A stretch of DNA of 64,000 nucleotides from Halichoerus grypus (lineage: Eukaryota > Chordata > Mammalia > Carnivora > Phocidae): positions 190,086,187 through 190,150,186 of the forward strand of contig NC_135713.1 in the NCBI RefSeq assembly GCF_964656455.1. Direction: 5' to 3'. Made by a program: the position numbers and the translations under genes. The notes under the pieces are model-generated. The model made no database searches. It was given only the letters and a program-made list of their open reading frames with translations, and was not told the origin of the DNA. Position 1 is the first letter of the stretch, and every line of letters starts with the position of its first letter. Of the stretch, positions 1-12,781 are shown one piece after another.

Positions 1-563
1 ACAGAAGGTGCAGACCTTTCTGGAAAAAGAAAGAAATTTCTCCATCACTCTTTCTGGAATATCCTCGGTTGCCCTCCGTTGAGGACACTTTAGTCACCGT
101 TTGGATCTAATTCAGGAAAGGAATGGGAGACACAGAAGCTTTCTGCAAGAGGGTTTTTCATTAGGGTATGTTGGGCCATCTGTTTTCCCAGTGAGGCCCA
201 GGAGTTTGAGTTCTTATTAAGGACAAGACCTGGCATTCCAGCATAGCTTGGCTGACTCCCTGGCTTCCACTCAGGACTAGAGTATGGGGTGGGGCTTCAG
301 GACATGTGGGCACGGTGCCTTCCTGAATTCAGTCTGCCTCCATCTCTCATCTGACGTCTCTTGTTTTCCATTCTAACATCTGATCCAGCACCTACATATG
401 CACATACACTCCCACGGGAGACCCTCACCTGGGCACTAGCCCCGGCATCTGCATCTCCAGCCATTCACGGGCACCTAAGTCATAAGACTTAAGGAGAAGG
501 AGCCCCTTCTCACTATTTCTATGCTGTAAAAGTGGGTTACAGCAATGTTCCTGGATATATGAT

Positions 564-585
564 CTGTGTGTGTGTGTGTGTGTGT
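564..585. repeat. (GT)n microsatellite
   Basis: About 10 GT units. Confidence 0.9.
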
Positions 586-1033
586 ACGTAAAACTATCAC
601 ATTTTGTGCTAATACCTTCATTCTGCTTGTGCTCATTTAACGTTACTCTAATAAAGGATTAAACTCATTCTGCTTTGTTTTCTGAACCTCCCAAGAGACA
701 ACTAACCCTGTATTTTCCTAATTTATTCCAGAAATTTCCTTCTTTCTGAGGATGCCATGTTCACATCCCTATTTTCAAGTCAAGAAACTAAAACTCAGGG
801 AGAGTCTCAGCAGGGAGACTGGACACCCTGGTTTTCCTGAGATCATCCTGGTTTGTGACTGTGGTTCTGGAGCACCCCTTTCGCCCTTAGAGGTGTCTGA
901 GTTCGGGTCATAAATGAAATGGTTACTCTAGGTCTTTGTGAGCAGAACTGACCTGAGTGATGGCAAGCAAGGGTAGCCTCCAGTCCACTGCTTTTTCATT
1001 ACACCCCGATGAAGCAGAAACAGAGGACAAGGA

Positions 1034-1035
1034 GA

Positions 1036-1075
<40 letters not shown>
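1034..1075. repeat. (CT)n(AC)n compound microsatellite
   Basis: About 10 CT units are followed directly by about 11 CA units. Confidence 0.9.
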
Positions 1076-1339
1076 GAAAATGAATTCAAATGGGTCTCTG
1101 TTGAAGGGAATCCTGCCTGAGCCCTTCTGTAAATAAGGAATCTTCTGTGAGGTAAATATTACATCCCTATCTCCCACCAATGAATCTATTTTGTGCTGTG
1201 TGACTTTTTATTTTTATTTTTGCTGCGTGACTTTTATAGTATGGTTTTATCTCAAAACATGGCACTCATTTAACTGAGAAAAGCAAGTTGCAGAAAAGTG
1301 TGCTGCCATTTGTTTCAAAAGAGGGAAGATTTATGCACA

Positions 1340-1463
1340 TCCGTGAAAAAAATCCTACCAAAGGATACACCACAGATCGATAACGGTGGTTGTCTCTGGG
1401 AAATTGGGTGAGTCAGGGGCAGGGTTGGAGGAGGACTTTAAAAATACATTTAAAAAATTTCTT
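1340..1463 (+). mobile_element. Old L1 3'-end fragment
   Basis: AT-rich sequence with the L1 3' phrase 'aacggtggttgtctctggg'. Diverged; subfamily not determined. Confidence 0.5.
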
Positions 1464-1583
1464 GGGGCACCTGGCCTGCTCAGTTGGTGGACCCATGCAG
1501 CTCTTGATCTCGGGGTTATGAGTTCAAGCCCCACAATGGGTATAGAGATTACTTAAAAGTAAAATCTTAAAAAAAAAAAAAAA
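1464..1583 (+). mobile_element. Old short tRNA-Lys SINE (CAN type)
   Basis: Short form: head, 'gttatgagttcaagccccac', then 'gagattactt' and poly(A). It lacks the pyrimidine-rich middle of younger copies. Confidence 0.8.
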
Positions 1584-3146
1584 CCTCTCGACGACACCTT
1601 CCACATCCCTAGGCAGCCTACTGATGCAGCATCAATGCCTAAATTTGGCCTCAGAAACTCAAATTCCCTGTCTTTCTGCCCCACCTCCGCCCCCATGCTG
1701 CTGGGCTCTAATCCGCCTCCTGGCTCCCGCTGAAGTCCTCAGACAGGACTCCTGTCCCTTACAAGTAAGCTGCCTTGTGGCTTTCGATCTTACCAGAGAG
1801 CCATCTCAGCTGCATTCTCTTTGGGAGAAGACAGAGTGGACCCTGTCGGCTCTCCTCAGGGCGTCTTGACCCGAGGGAACATGATTCCCCACCAGAGCTG
1901 TATTGACCCAGGGGCCCAGTGCACTTACAATCAATACGCAATTTGCAGGTAAAGAGGAACAGAACATTTAGGCAATCAAAAATTAAGTGTTCTTAGGTCA
2001 TCTCAGGGAACACACAAAGTGGTTTCCCCACTTACAGTTGAATGCATTACTTCACCACACCCCAGAGAATTTAAGTGCTGCCATTTCGGCCACTTTGCTG
2101 GGGACCAAACTGAAGTTGAAAAGAAAAACACTTTCCCAAGGCAAACAAGTGACAGAACCCACAATTTTTTGTTTTTGTTTTTTTGGTTGTATCCTTAAAT
2201 AGCGAAATAGAACATCATGGAATAAAACAAGACTATAATGAACAACTATAAAGCCAACAACTATGTAACTCCCACCCAGTTCAAGAATACAGAACACTGC
2301 TGGCACCCCAGAAACCCCCCTCCCACCCCCGTCTTGGGTCCCTTCTCCATCCTGCTTCATTCCCTTCCCCAAGAGGTAAACGCCGTCCTTTTAAAAACCA
2401 CTTTCCGAAAGAAAGACGCTTTCTTTTCTAGTTTTACCACCCATGGGTGCACAAAGCCAGGATTTCCACTCAGGTCTATGAAACTCCAACATCTATGTTC
2501 TTAACGTCGAGGTCATGCTTCCTCTTGTCCTATCAGTTACTGAAAGATCGGTTTCAATCTTCCATCGAGTGGAAATTTGTGTTTCTTCTTTCAGCTGTCA
2601 ATTTCTGCTTTATGTATGTTGAGGTTGTTATTAGATGCACACAAATCTAGAACTACTTTGTCTTCCTTTGATCACTACAGGTCCCTCTTTAGCTCTAACA
2701 ATGATTCTGAAAGGCTCATTGGTCTGACACCAGCTCTCTTTGGGTTAGTCTTCCACACCTTTCTCCAGCCCTTCTCTGCCTCAGTAACAGACACGGAGCC
2801 TCCCTCTCCCGTATCTGTGTGGCCTCTTGACCTATTTACAAAGTCATCGATGCTTTTTAGGTCTAAAACACAGGACTAGGAAAATAAGGACAAGAAAACA
2901 AGGAGAGCTGAATGACTGGCTCGCCCTCCCCTTAGGCAGTAGGTTTCCACAGGAAGAAAGGTTGCAGTAGCTTTAGAGAAATCAGCACACTGCATCACCA
3001 TAACGCCCCCTGGTGCGGGTTATGCCCACCGGGGGCCAAATTAGAAAGCTGTTTATTCACAGATACTCATCGCAAACACACCCCAGGGAATGCTGTGTAA
3101 ATCAGTCATATGCATGTGGTACCACGACCATTTCAAGTCAAACTAT

Positions 3147-3152
3147 TTTATT
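3147..3152 (-). terminator. AARSD1 poly(A) signal
   Basis: AATAAA on the minus strand, 98 bp after the AARSD1 stop codon. Confidence 0.8.
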
Positions 3153-3203
3153 GTCCAAGAGACTCTTTCTGTGGTCACAGGAGGCCTATTCTCAACGGCA
3201 GGA

Positions 3204-3255
3204 GCCCCAGGGACTGAGTCCTCACTCTCCTGCCCCAGGGACTGAGTCCTCACTC
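3204..3255. repeat. Tandem duplication at AARSD1 stop
   Basis: A 24-bp identical core (gccccagggactgagtcctc plus actc) occurs at 3204 and again at 3232, a 28-bp offset. The copy at 3232 contains the AARSD1 stop codon (3250-3252). Confidence 0.85.
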
Positions 3256-6200
3256 CTCGGCGCTCTGAGTGCTGATGTAGTCCTGGAGGAGGGCCTGCAC
3301 CTCTGCCCGCCGGCTCATCCTGGTGGCCTTGCCCTGGAAGCGGCCTTTCTTCCCAGCTCCTTTGCCCTCCAGAACCTCAGCCACCCTGGGGAGCAGAGAC
3401 ACAGTCAGGGAGGACGTCTTTGAGGGAACAACCACAGAAAAACCAAAGGCAGCCCTGAGTCTTTCCCCCAGGGCCGAGGGAGGGAAAGAAAGAGTAGACG
3501 GCTTCTAGAAATCCTTCTTAAAAAAGTACTTACACATGTGCACAGATATAGATGTACCATGTTTACTGTAAGAGTGAGTAACTGAGGGAACAAAAAATGA
3601 ACTAGTATCTGTTGTTCCAGGTATTTAAAAAAAAAAAGAGTGAATAACTGGACAAAACGGAAGTAGCTAGAAACGGGGGGAGGGGGCCTAGATAAATTAT
3701 GGGAACCTCCAGGGAGCAGGGCGAGCGTCCCCGAGAGGTAAGGGGCTGTGGACACAAATGCCAGGCAGGAGCAGCAGTGCCGCAAGCGGGGGGGGGGGGG
3801 GGGGGGGGGGGGGGGGTGAGGAGAAGCGGGGGCTGCGGCAGCGCGACGAGCCTGTCCTGGCTCAAGAGGGCGCCACCACCCCTTTCCTTGCAGCTACTGC
3901 CATGCGGGGATGCGGTGGCCCAGTGTCACCCCAGTGGGCCTTTTGGTCTTTTCCTTTTTTGAGAAAAGCCAGAACTCTATATTTTTATGTACAAATCCAA
4001 TTTTAAAATGTAACAATGAAGGGCGCCTGGGTGGCTCAGTCTTTAAGCGTCTGCCTTCGGCTCAGGTCATGATCCCCAAGGTCCCTGCTCCGCGGGAAGC
4101 CTGCTTCTCCCTCTCCCACTCCCCCTGCTTGTGTTCCCTCTCTCGCTGTGTCTCTCTCTGTCAAATAAATAAAATCTTTAAAAAAATAAATAAATAACCA
4201 TGATTTTGAAAATTGAAAACAGTACACAGACCAAACCAATCTATAGGCCACATCTGGCTGCCTCTCAGGGACCTGTGCTTTAAATTCTTATGTTTTCCTG
4301 GGGCGCCTGGGTGGCTCAGTTGTTAAGCGTCTGCCTTTGGCTCAGGTCATGATCCCAGGGTCCTGGGATCGAGCCCCGCATCGGGCTCCCTGCTCTGCGG
4401 GAAGCCTGCTTCTCCCTCTCCCACTCCCCCCGCTTGTGTTCCCTCTCTCGCTGTGTCTCTCTCTGTCAGATAAATAAAATCTTTAAAAAAATAAATAAAT
4501 AAAATAAAAATAAATAAATCCTTATGTTTTCCTTTGACGATATATTCATCATAGCCAACTGGGACTTTGAAAACCCTCAACACCAGAAAGAGTATGGCGC
4601 ACTACACCTCTGTATCTAACTTAAAGTAAGAAAATAACAATAATATGAAGGTAAAGAAATCCAACAAAGTTCTAATTTTTCCATAACAACTCTATCAATG
4701 CCTATTTTTATTTTGTCTTAAAATCCTAATTTTTTTCTCCAAAAAAGGTGGTCTGTGTGTCTGCTCGGCCGGTGCCTGAAGCGCGTGCTGCACCTGCCTA
4801 GTGATAACCCAGCACCTGAATTCATGTAGCATTTACGTACCTCAATTTCTAAAAGAAAAAAAACAGAAAGCACAGGAGATTTGGAGCAAAAAAGACCCAG
4901 CTTTGAGTCTCAGTTCTGCCACGGTACCTGCGAGATCCTGGGCACAGGACGTGCTGTCCCTTCCCTGCAAGCTTAGGAATGATGGCGGCGATACTTATCC
5001 CCGCTCGGCCCACCCCACATGCCTGTGACGTGAATGAAAATGAGATCGCAGAGGGGGCCCTTTTCGTCGGGCAAGGGCTGTATGCGCCCGTTAGTGCAGG
5101 CGGTCCACAGATTACCTGGGGCCCAGCGTCTCCACGGCCTCAGCCGGCCCTGCGAGTAAGAAGAGCCCAGCACCCTTCTCATCGCCCACAGTTAAGAACA
5201 GGAGGATGTCCTAGGAGGTAAGATAAGGAGATTAGCCCCGATTCTTAAGAAAGTGGGGTCAATCCCCTTAAACCCTGCCCTCTCCTCAGTCTCAAGATCA
5301 GACTTTTTGCCCCTAAACCATGAGTGATGTTCCTGATGAGTGATAAAGCAGCCCCTATACCGTAGCCCACCGGGGCCCAGAAACTTTTCGAGAATGACTA
5401 TGGGAACTTAGATTAAACATCAAGAAGGAGGCAGAGAGAAAAAAGAAGAAAAAAAAAAAAAGGCAGGCAGAAGGCTGCTGACCACGGCCAGGTGCTAAAT
5501 GCCTTTTGTGATCTGACTGCCCCCCTACCTTCACAGCCTGGCCACCGCCTTGCCCCACGCACCCTGCACCTGCCGCTGCCTAAAGCTCCCGGTGTCCCTC
5601 TGCGCGGCAGCCTCCACTCCCCGCTGACTGATGACCACTAAGCAATCCTCCAGGCCCCCTGCCCTGGGGCCCCCCCACCCTTTCAGGTGACATGTTCCTC
5701 ACCCCCAGCATTTACCACCCTCAACCAGAAATGTCGACATACACACTTGTTTCCCAGACTCCAGAGTGAGCTCCTTGAGAATCAGGATGCTCTATACGGA
5801 ATTATGAAAAGAGGCATACACGCTGCTTGGCCCGGAGCAGGGACCCCAAAAAGTATTTTTTAGAGTAAATGCAAAAGAGAGACCGGGAAATCATGAAGTT
5901 GCAGACTGTCAGGATGGGCAGGGGCACTTGAAGCCAGAGGCAAAGGAAAATGGAAGGGACGGTCCTCGAAGGGCCTAGCCAGCCCATCACTTCTAAAACC
6001 AGGCCTTGGGCACACGTAAATCTGCATGGCTTGGAGGAGTTCCAGCTCTGATAAGAGGAACTCAGAAGCTGAGTCCTAGATCAATATCCTAGATCTAACT
6101 CAGCACCTTTTTTAGCTAGTGCTAAAAAAAAAAAAAAAAGAACAAAAAAACCCTGTATGCTGAATGAACTTCTATTCTTTGCTCTTCATGTATTCATTCG

Positions 6201-9200
6201 AAGGAATTTCAACTGAACTAATGCCCCTCGCTTAGGTCTCCACTCACGGTGGACAGAGAATCTCACGCTCCTCTTACCTCTGACCCAATCTCATTGGCGA
6301 TGATATTCATGAACTCAGAATCACCCTCCTTCCTACAACAAAGGACACAGACATGAAAGCCGGCTTGGAGTGGGAGCTGGGAAACCGCGGGGAGCCCCGC
6401 TCCCCCTCACAAAGCTAGCCTTGCTGCTGTCCATGCGAAGTCCCAGGCCCCCTTAGCAAAGGCAGAGAGGGCGGCTGACGGCCAGCAACGAGCCCTTCTC
6501 AGCAGTTTACAGCATGCTTTGCGTTCGTGTGCGCCTCTCTCAAACATGATCACCCAGGTTAGGAGAGATCTGGTAGATGGTGAAGGGGGTGAGGAAAGCT
6601 GGCGATGAAAGTTACAGTCACAGTGTTGCTGGGAAGATGCTCTCATCGAACCCAGGAAATGTGGACGATAAAGGTATACTGGAAGGTAACACATCTCCTA
6701 GGGTCTGCTCAGCCTGGAGAAACCGGTGAGCAACCCGCCTCCCACAATGCACTGCACTCAGGGGAGAGGCTGAACCCCAAGCCCAACGCTCCCACACTTT
6801 GTCTCTCACCTATGTAATGTGACCACACCTCCCCAGTCCGGGCCGTTCCGAAGGCTGTGGGCGACGTGCACGGCGAGGTCTCTGAGCAGATTCAGGTTGT
6901 TCTGAAATGGACGCCAGCGCTCAGCGGATAGAAGGAATAACAGGCGAGCTCACCATCCTCCCGCCACTTCGCTCTCCCCTCCCTCCCAGCTCTGATGAAC
7001 TACACAGCCGGCTGGGCGGAGGGGTTGAGTCTGGGGAGCTTACTCCAGGCAGAGCCCCTGCCCTCTCCATCCTCTGTGGAATAAGTCACCTTCTGCAAGA
7101 GCTTGGTAGAGTTCTGTAGCTTCTTCACTGCTTCCACGTGATCCTCCGCTCCACACCTGCAAGGGAAAGGCACGTGGTCACCCGCCCAGCTTCCCAAATG
7201 GCTTGTGGTGCGAGGCGTAAATCCATGAAGCCCTTCTTGATAGTGCACCTCCCTCCAGATGGGGACCTGGGGACATTCCTAAGCAACTGAGGAAGAAGAT
7301 ATAAAAGAGCAAGCCATTTTACGGAGGTCTGACTTACTGTCCAAAGTGCTTGATCATTTACGATTGTATCTCACCCCATCGAGCTTAGAGATTAGTCTCC
7401 CCAACCGGTAGAAGAGCTGAGCTTGGGGCGTGCAGGACCTCAGACGTTGGGGGGGGGGCGTGGGCAGGGAGCAGGGGCAGGGGCAGGGGCAGGGGGCAGG
7501 GGATGTACTTCAGCAAGGTGGTCAGTGCTTTTTCACTTCCATGGCTTCTCTCCAACCACTTCAGCACCCGGTTCCCGGCCAGAAATGCCAGGTTGGTCTT
7601 GTTCTTTTTCCCCTTCTCGATGCCCAGAATTTTAATGACCTACATGAGGCAAGGGTGGGGGAACACACGCACATGCATGAACCGCAGTGGGGGCGAGACC
7701 TGAGAGTAGGAGCTCCCTAGACCTGCCCCCCAGCTCAGAAGCGAGACAGAAGTGACTTCACCAAGGCCTCCTCCACTGTCCCCCTCGATCACTCCCAGCT
7801 GGTCGTGATCCCCACTTCCCTAACACCCTCCCTGCCAACCACTCAGGAGCCCTTCCTCACCTACCTGAAGGTCACTAAGATTGCTCACGTGGGTCCCACA
7901 GCACATGTTGGCATCAACGCTCTCGATGGTAACGACTCGAACGGGCCCCGCATGATCATCCGGCAAACCCCGGCCCCTCACCTGGAATGCGGCGGGAGGA
8001 GAAGGGCTGTCTGACTTCTGAGGAGGGGCCCTCGGAGGGCCATTCTACACACGCTGCCCTACTGGCTCTCCCCTATACCTGCTCCACCTCCGGGTCATCC
8101 AGGCTCAGCTCTCGCACGTTCACAGGCAGCCGGGCCCTGATTTTTTCATTGACGCTCTGCTCGATGGCGGCCACCTGCTCTGCTGTCACAGAGGGGCTAT
8201 CCAGTTCAACCACACTCCGGACCCGCCCTAACTCCCTGCCAGAAGACGTGGAGTGGTCACCGGATGCTGAGGATGACCGCAATAACATAAGAAGGTTTAC
8301 AGAGAAGGTTCATACAAATTATCTTATTTAATGCTCACAAGAAGCCCGCAAGGTAGAGACTGTCGTTTCCTTTTCACAGGTGAGGGCTAAGAAGGAATGT
8401 GAGCAACATCATGTAGGAGAATTCACCCCCTGGGTCTCTGGGCTCCAAATTCCATGTTCTTTCCTTCTCCCATCCTCGTGTGTCCCGAGACACACAAGGT
8501 CACCCACCACCCTATCCTAAGGGGAAGAGGAGAACACAGCAGATTTTGAATACTACCCTTTCTTTTCTCCCCCTACCTACTGACCCATTACTGGGAAGGG
8601 AGCTGGTAGTTGGGGACCTGTGACCTATGGTTAGTCTTATGTCCCCTGCTCACCATGATGTGGTCTTCAACCCAAACAGCTGGTCAGCAACTGCTGTGAT
8701 GAGATGCTGCCCTGAGCAGAGAGAGCAAGAGACAGGGAAGAGTGAGCAGCGCAGCCGGCCACATATTCCCACAATATCGTCCCAGATACTCTTCCCATTG
8801 AACACCTCCCAGGCACTGCCTCGTACTCTTGACAGATACTTTACTGAAAATCCTCATGAGGGGGCACCTGGCTGGCCCAGTCAGTTAAGCATCCAACTCT
8901 TGATTTCCGCTCAGGTCATGATCTCGGGGTCCTGGGATCGAGCCCCGAATCGGGCTCCCTGCTGAGCAGGGAGCCTGTTTCTCCCCCTCTCTCTGTCTCC
9001 CTCTCCCTCTGCCTGCCTCTCCCCATTTGTGCGCGCGTGCTCTGTCAAATAAAGAAATAAAATCTTGGGGCACCTGGGTGGCTCAGTCATTGGGCGTCTG
9101 CCTTTGGCTCAGGTCATGATCCCAGGGTCCTGGGATTGAGCCCCGCATCCGGCTCTCTGCTCAGCGGGAAGCCTGCTTCTCCCTCTCCCACTCCCCCTGC

Positions 9201-12200
9201 TTGTGTTCCCTCTCTCACTGTCTCTCTCTGTCAAATAAATATATAAAATCTTTAAAAAAAAAAAAAGAAAATCTTAAAAAAAAGAAGATTCATTCTCTCT
9301 CCCTCTGCCCCTCCCCCCCCACATGCACACTCTCTAAAAAAATAGTGATAATAAATAAATAAATATGAAGATCCTCGTGAAAACTCTACAAGAAGTTTTA
9401 TGATGCCATTTCACAAATGACCTATGTCAGAAGTCCAGGGGACAGACAATGAGAGCTGGGACCAGGATGACTGCACTGACAATGGAAGGAAGTGAAGAGG
9501 TATTTTTAGAAGATAAACTGACATGTGCCTGGGTGGCTCAGCTGGTTGAGTGACTGCCTTCCGCTCGGGTCATGATCCCAGAGCCCTGGGATCGAGTCCC
9601 GCGTCGGGCTCCCTGCTCAGCACGGAGTCTGCTTCTCCCTCTGACCCTCTCCCCTCGCGTGCTCTCTCTCTCTCTCAAATAAATAAATAAAATCTTTAAA
9701 CAAATCAAAAAAAAAAAGAAGAAGAAGATAAACTGACAGGACTCCATGGCTGGCTATCCCCAAAGAGGTGTCTGCACTGACTTTCAGGATTCGAGCAACC
9801 AGGTGGATGCGAATGGAAGATCAGGTCTGGGGAAAGAGATGCCTTTTTAAGTCCATTTTGGACATACTGAATTTAAGAAGCCCAAGATATATCGAGATAA
9901 AGATAACAAGTAGGAAGTTGGTAATACTCAAATCCAGCAGTTATTCTAATACTTTTACTTTAATTGTTCATGTTGTTTTTATACCACTTATTGTAACCTT
10001 CGTGAATCAGAGCTGATTCTGAATGTCTGTCCTTTACAAAAGGTTACCTCCTAGAGAACCCAAACCACATCTCAATCCTCACGGCATCCCCATGCACGGC
10101 AACCCCCCCTCCTGCAGGGTCCCCACGCCGCCCCATCTACCTGAATGCTGCTGCATGTGGTCAAACCTCCGCTCCCAGTCCACCTGGACCTGGACCTTGG
10201 TCCCAGGGGCCAGGGGTGTCTGTGTGAAATGATCAGCCTGGGCCCCCCGGCGGGTCACTCGCAGCACAGAGATGTCATTGATTGTCCCATGGTCATCAGG
10301 CTAAGGAAAGAAGTAAAGCTGATCAGTGTGGCGGGAGGCAGAGCTTACCTTAACTCCTGGATACAAAGACCCTCTAGGGAAAGGGTGTGAGAAACACACC
10401 CAGAATTTGAGATTCCCTAAGGGAGAAAAGGCAATGACAAATGAGGTGGTCCACTTTGTTCCATGAGAGACTCTGCTCTCTTCACCCTGAATACCCATAT
10501 ATATTGTTCTTTAGAACAAAATAACAGAACTGAAACAAAGATTGTAACTACAGCAACGAAGATTTTAGTAAAACCCAAAGAACCTTAATCGTCACTCTCA
10601 CTGCCTTAATTTAGATTCTTATCTTTCAATAGTTTCTAAAATGGTTTCCTCCCTCCCTCCACTCCATCTTCTGCACTACTAACTAGACTTAGATTCAAAA
10701 ACATTCACTCATTTTAGGGATGCCTGGCTGGCTCAGTCGGTGGAGCATGTGACTCTTGATCTTGGGGTCATGAGTTTGAGCCCCACCTGGGGTGCAGAGA
10801 TTACTTTAAAAAAAAAAAAAAATCATTCATTAAAAAAATATCTAGGGGCACCTGGGTGGCTCAGTCGGTTAAGTGTCTGCCTTCAGCTCAGGTCATGATC
10901 CCAGGGTCCTGGGATCGAGTCCTGCATCGGGCTCCCTGCTCAGCGAGAGTCTGCTTCTCCCTCTCCCTCTGCCTGCTGCTCCCCCTGCTTGTGCTCTCTC
11001 TCTCTCCCTCTGTTAGAAAATACATATATATCTAGTGCCAACTGCTTACAAGACACTACAACCAAGAATACAACGTGAGAAAGACAAGGCCCCTCATGGA
11101 ACTTAAGAATCTGGAAGAGAATACAGACACACACACAGGTCACTGCACTATGATCTACGACATGCCACAATGTGAAAAGTACATTGTTCTAGACGAGCTC
11201 AGAGGAAAGAGACCTAATAGTCTTAAGGAATCAGGGAAGACTTCCTGCAAAAAATGACATATAAAATGAGTCCTCCCATAGTTGCCTGAGGTCACAGGTT
11301 TTCCTTCAGCAGAAAATCCCTATAATAATGATGACACGGATATGAAATCAGAACTTTCTCACTATCAAGTTTACTAAACATGTTCTCTTGTGTCACTTCT
11401 TTGCCTAAGTACCTCCACGGCTCGCCACAGCTTCTTTTTTTTTTAAGATTTATTTTTTCTTATTTGAGAGAGAGAGAGCAGGAGTAGGTGGAGCAAAGGG
11501 AGAGAGAATCTCAAGCAGACCCCGTGCTGAGCGCAGAGCCCAATGCAGGGCTCGATCTCACAACCCTGAGATCACAACCTGAGCCAAAACCAAGAGTCCA
11601 ACGCTTAACAGACTGTGCCACCCAGGCGCCCCTCACCACAGCTTCTTGAATGAAGTCTACACAGTTAACACATCCTTCAAGTTCCTCTGCACTGGCCCCA
11701 ATTTACCTTTCCAAGGTCATTTCCAGCCTGCCATCAACACACACCACAGGCTCTGACTACACTGGACTATTTGCAGTTAACTAGACAGGTCAGATTCCTT
11801 CAGGCTTCCCTGCCTTTGGTTTGTGCTACTATCCCTGCTGGAAAAGCCCACCTTTTTGCTGCTATTACCCTCCTTTCCCGTGTTCCCGCTGGACCATGCC
11901 CCTACCCCATCACAGCACAGATAAGCCTGTCTTCTGCTGTGCTCCTTCAGGGGGATCTTTTCCAGGCCCTGGCAAACACCCTAAGCTAATGCCTCATTGC
12001 TTTGCACTTGCTCTTCTCGCTGCCTGGAATACTTCCCCCTTCCCCACCAGCACCATTTGGCAACTGCAATGGCTTACCACCTCTCTTCACCCAGCTCTCT
12101 ACTGAAATAACTCGCCCCCTCCCTAGGAGAACATCCCAGCACTGTCTTTCCCTCAAGCTTTCATTTTCTTTATAGCACTTACCATACCGGGCATTCTATT

Positions 12201-12781
12201 TTATCTATTCACCACTTTGTCTATTTTCTCCCGTAAGTATTCTCTGTATGTATAGATGCTGCCTTCTCCACCCCTTATCCCTAGCCCCTGGAATAAGTAC
12301 CCAGCATATGTTATGGCCCGATAAATATCTGTTGGGTGAACAAATGACCTGAATTGAACTAACTTCCATCTGCATTCACGACGGCTGGGGCAGAGGGGCA
12401 GGAGGGCATTTCCCACCTGAGCGGAAAGGAACGAGGGGCTTCCTGGGAGGGGATCGGGGTGAGGCGCGGGCCTGGTACCTGTCCCCCGCCCTCCGGGAAA
12501 AGCAGCGTGTCTTCCAGCACCACATGGAAGCCACTCAGCACATCCTTCTTGCCGTTGCTTCCTTCGATCTGCAGCTCGGCCGGGCGGCAGGAGACCACCG
12601 TGGTGGTGAACTGCACGGAGAGGGACAGAGAAGAAGCCCGACCCCAGCCCTCAGGCTACCGGGACAGAGCCTCCCTCGGCACCCCTCCACGCGGCGCCCT
12701 CCTCCCGCACCGCCCCATCCGCCCTCGCCCAGCCGGCCGCACCTCGCGGGCGTAGCTGTCCCGCTGACACCGGAACGCCAT
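3250..12781 (-). CDS. AARSD1: Alanyl-tRNA editing protein AARSD1, 12 coding exons
   Basis: Trans-editing factor of the AlaX/AARSD1 family; the family hydrolyses Ser-tRNA(Ala) in the cytosol. Coding exons, 5' to 3' on the minus strand: 12743-12781, 12479-12610, 10141-10300, 8654-8711, 8079-8235, 7865-7981, 7509-7639, 7090-7156, 6810-6901, 6278-6332, 5116-5210, 3250-3385. They total 1239 nt, giving 412 aa, which is the human length as I recall it. All introns are GT/AG and all phases join. The start is MAFRCQRDSYARE. The AlaX-type zinc ligands are visible: HSGQH (His109, His113, split across exons 3/4) and CCGTH (Cys209, His213). The first half is the tRNA_SAD editing domain. The C-terminal part, from about residue 330, resembles the DHHA1-type region and ends QALLQDYISTQSAEE. 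The stop lies inside a 28-bp tandem duplication. PTGES3L lies upstream on the same strand with compatible exon phase. Confidence 0.97.
3788..3816 (+). repeat. 29-nt uninterrupted G homopolymer
   Basis: A run of 29 G (C on the AARSD1 sense strand) in the last AARSD1 intron. Such a tract is hard to sequence, so its length may be inexact. Confidence 0.9.
4021..4196 (+). mobile_element. CAN SINE
   Basis: gggcgcctgggtggctcag head, short internal deletion, CT-rich middle, AAATAAAATC tail. In the last AARSD1 intron. Confidence 0.95.
4300..4518 (+). mobile_element. CAN SINE, full length
   Basis: Full-length copy flanked by a direct repeat of about 16 bp (cttatgttttcct core). Confidence 0.95.
7448..7502 (+). 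repeat. G-rich (GGGGCA)n tract next to AARSD1 exon 7 donor
   Basis: A G9 run is followed by about six copies of ggggca. On the AARSD1 sense strand it is C-rich and begins within 6 nt of the exon 7 donor (exon ends at 7509). Confidence 0.9.
8861..9367 (+). mobile_element. CAN SINE interrupted by a second CAN SINE
   Basis: The outer copy runs 8861-9065 and resumes as an A/pyrimidine-rich tail after about 9280. The imperfect repeat 'atcctcatga/atcctcgtga' flanks the whole. Confidence 0.75.
9066..9278 (+). mobile_element. CAN SINE nested in tail of previous copy
   Basis: A complete copy begins inside the AAAATCTT tail of the preceding SINE. Confidence 0.85.
9524..9718 (+). mobile_element. CAN SINE
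   Basis: Target-site duplication agaagataaactgaca on both sides. In AARSD1 intron 3. Confidence 0.95.
10717..10822 (+). mobile_element. Old short CAN-type SINE
   Basis: Short form with 'ggtcatgagtttgagcccca' and 'gagattactt', then poly(A). Confidence 0.85.
10845..11020 (+). mobile_element. CAN SINE
   Basis: Complete head and pyrimidine-rich middle, with a short degenerate tail. Confidence 0.9.
11385..12345 (+). mobile_element. L2 LINE 3' region
   Basis: L2 phrases include 'ctcttctcgctgcctggaat', 'catttggcaactgcaatggc' and the 3' 'gataaatatctgttgggtga'. Split by the SINE at 11434-11632, which duplicated 'accacagcttctt'. In AARSD1 intron 2. Confidence 0.75.
11434..11632 (-). mobile_element. 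CAN SINE inserted in L2
   Basis: Minus orientation, ccacccaggcgcccc end at 11632; duplicated target 'ccacagcttctt'. Confidence 0.9.

Larger units (their letters stand above)
1..3146. other. Intergenic, left end
   Basis: No gene recognised. It holds two microsatellites, an L1 3' fragment, one old SINE and, at about 2200-2800, old repeat-like sequence with short meaningless ORFs. The next gene expected from human order (G6PC1) is not visible. Confidence 0.6.

Noticed and set aside
4036..4583. Recurrent ORFs containing FKDFIYLTERDTAREGTQAG
   Set aside because: The same peptide recurs wherever a CAN SINE lies in that orientation; it is SINE translation, not a gene.
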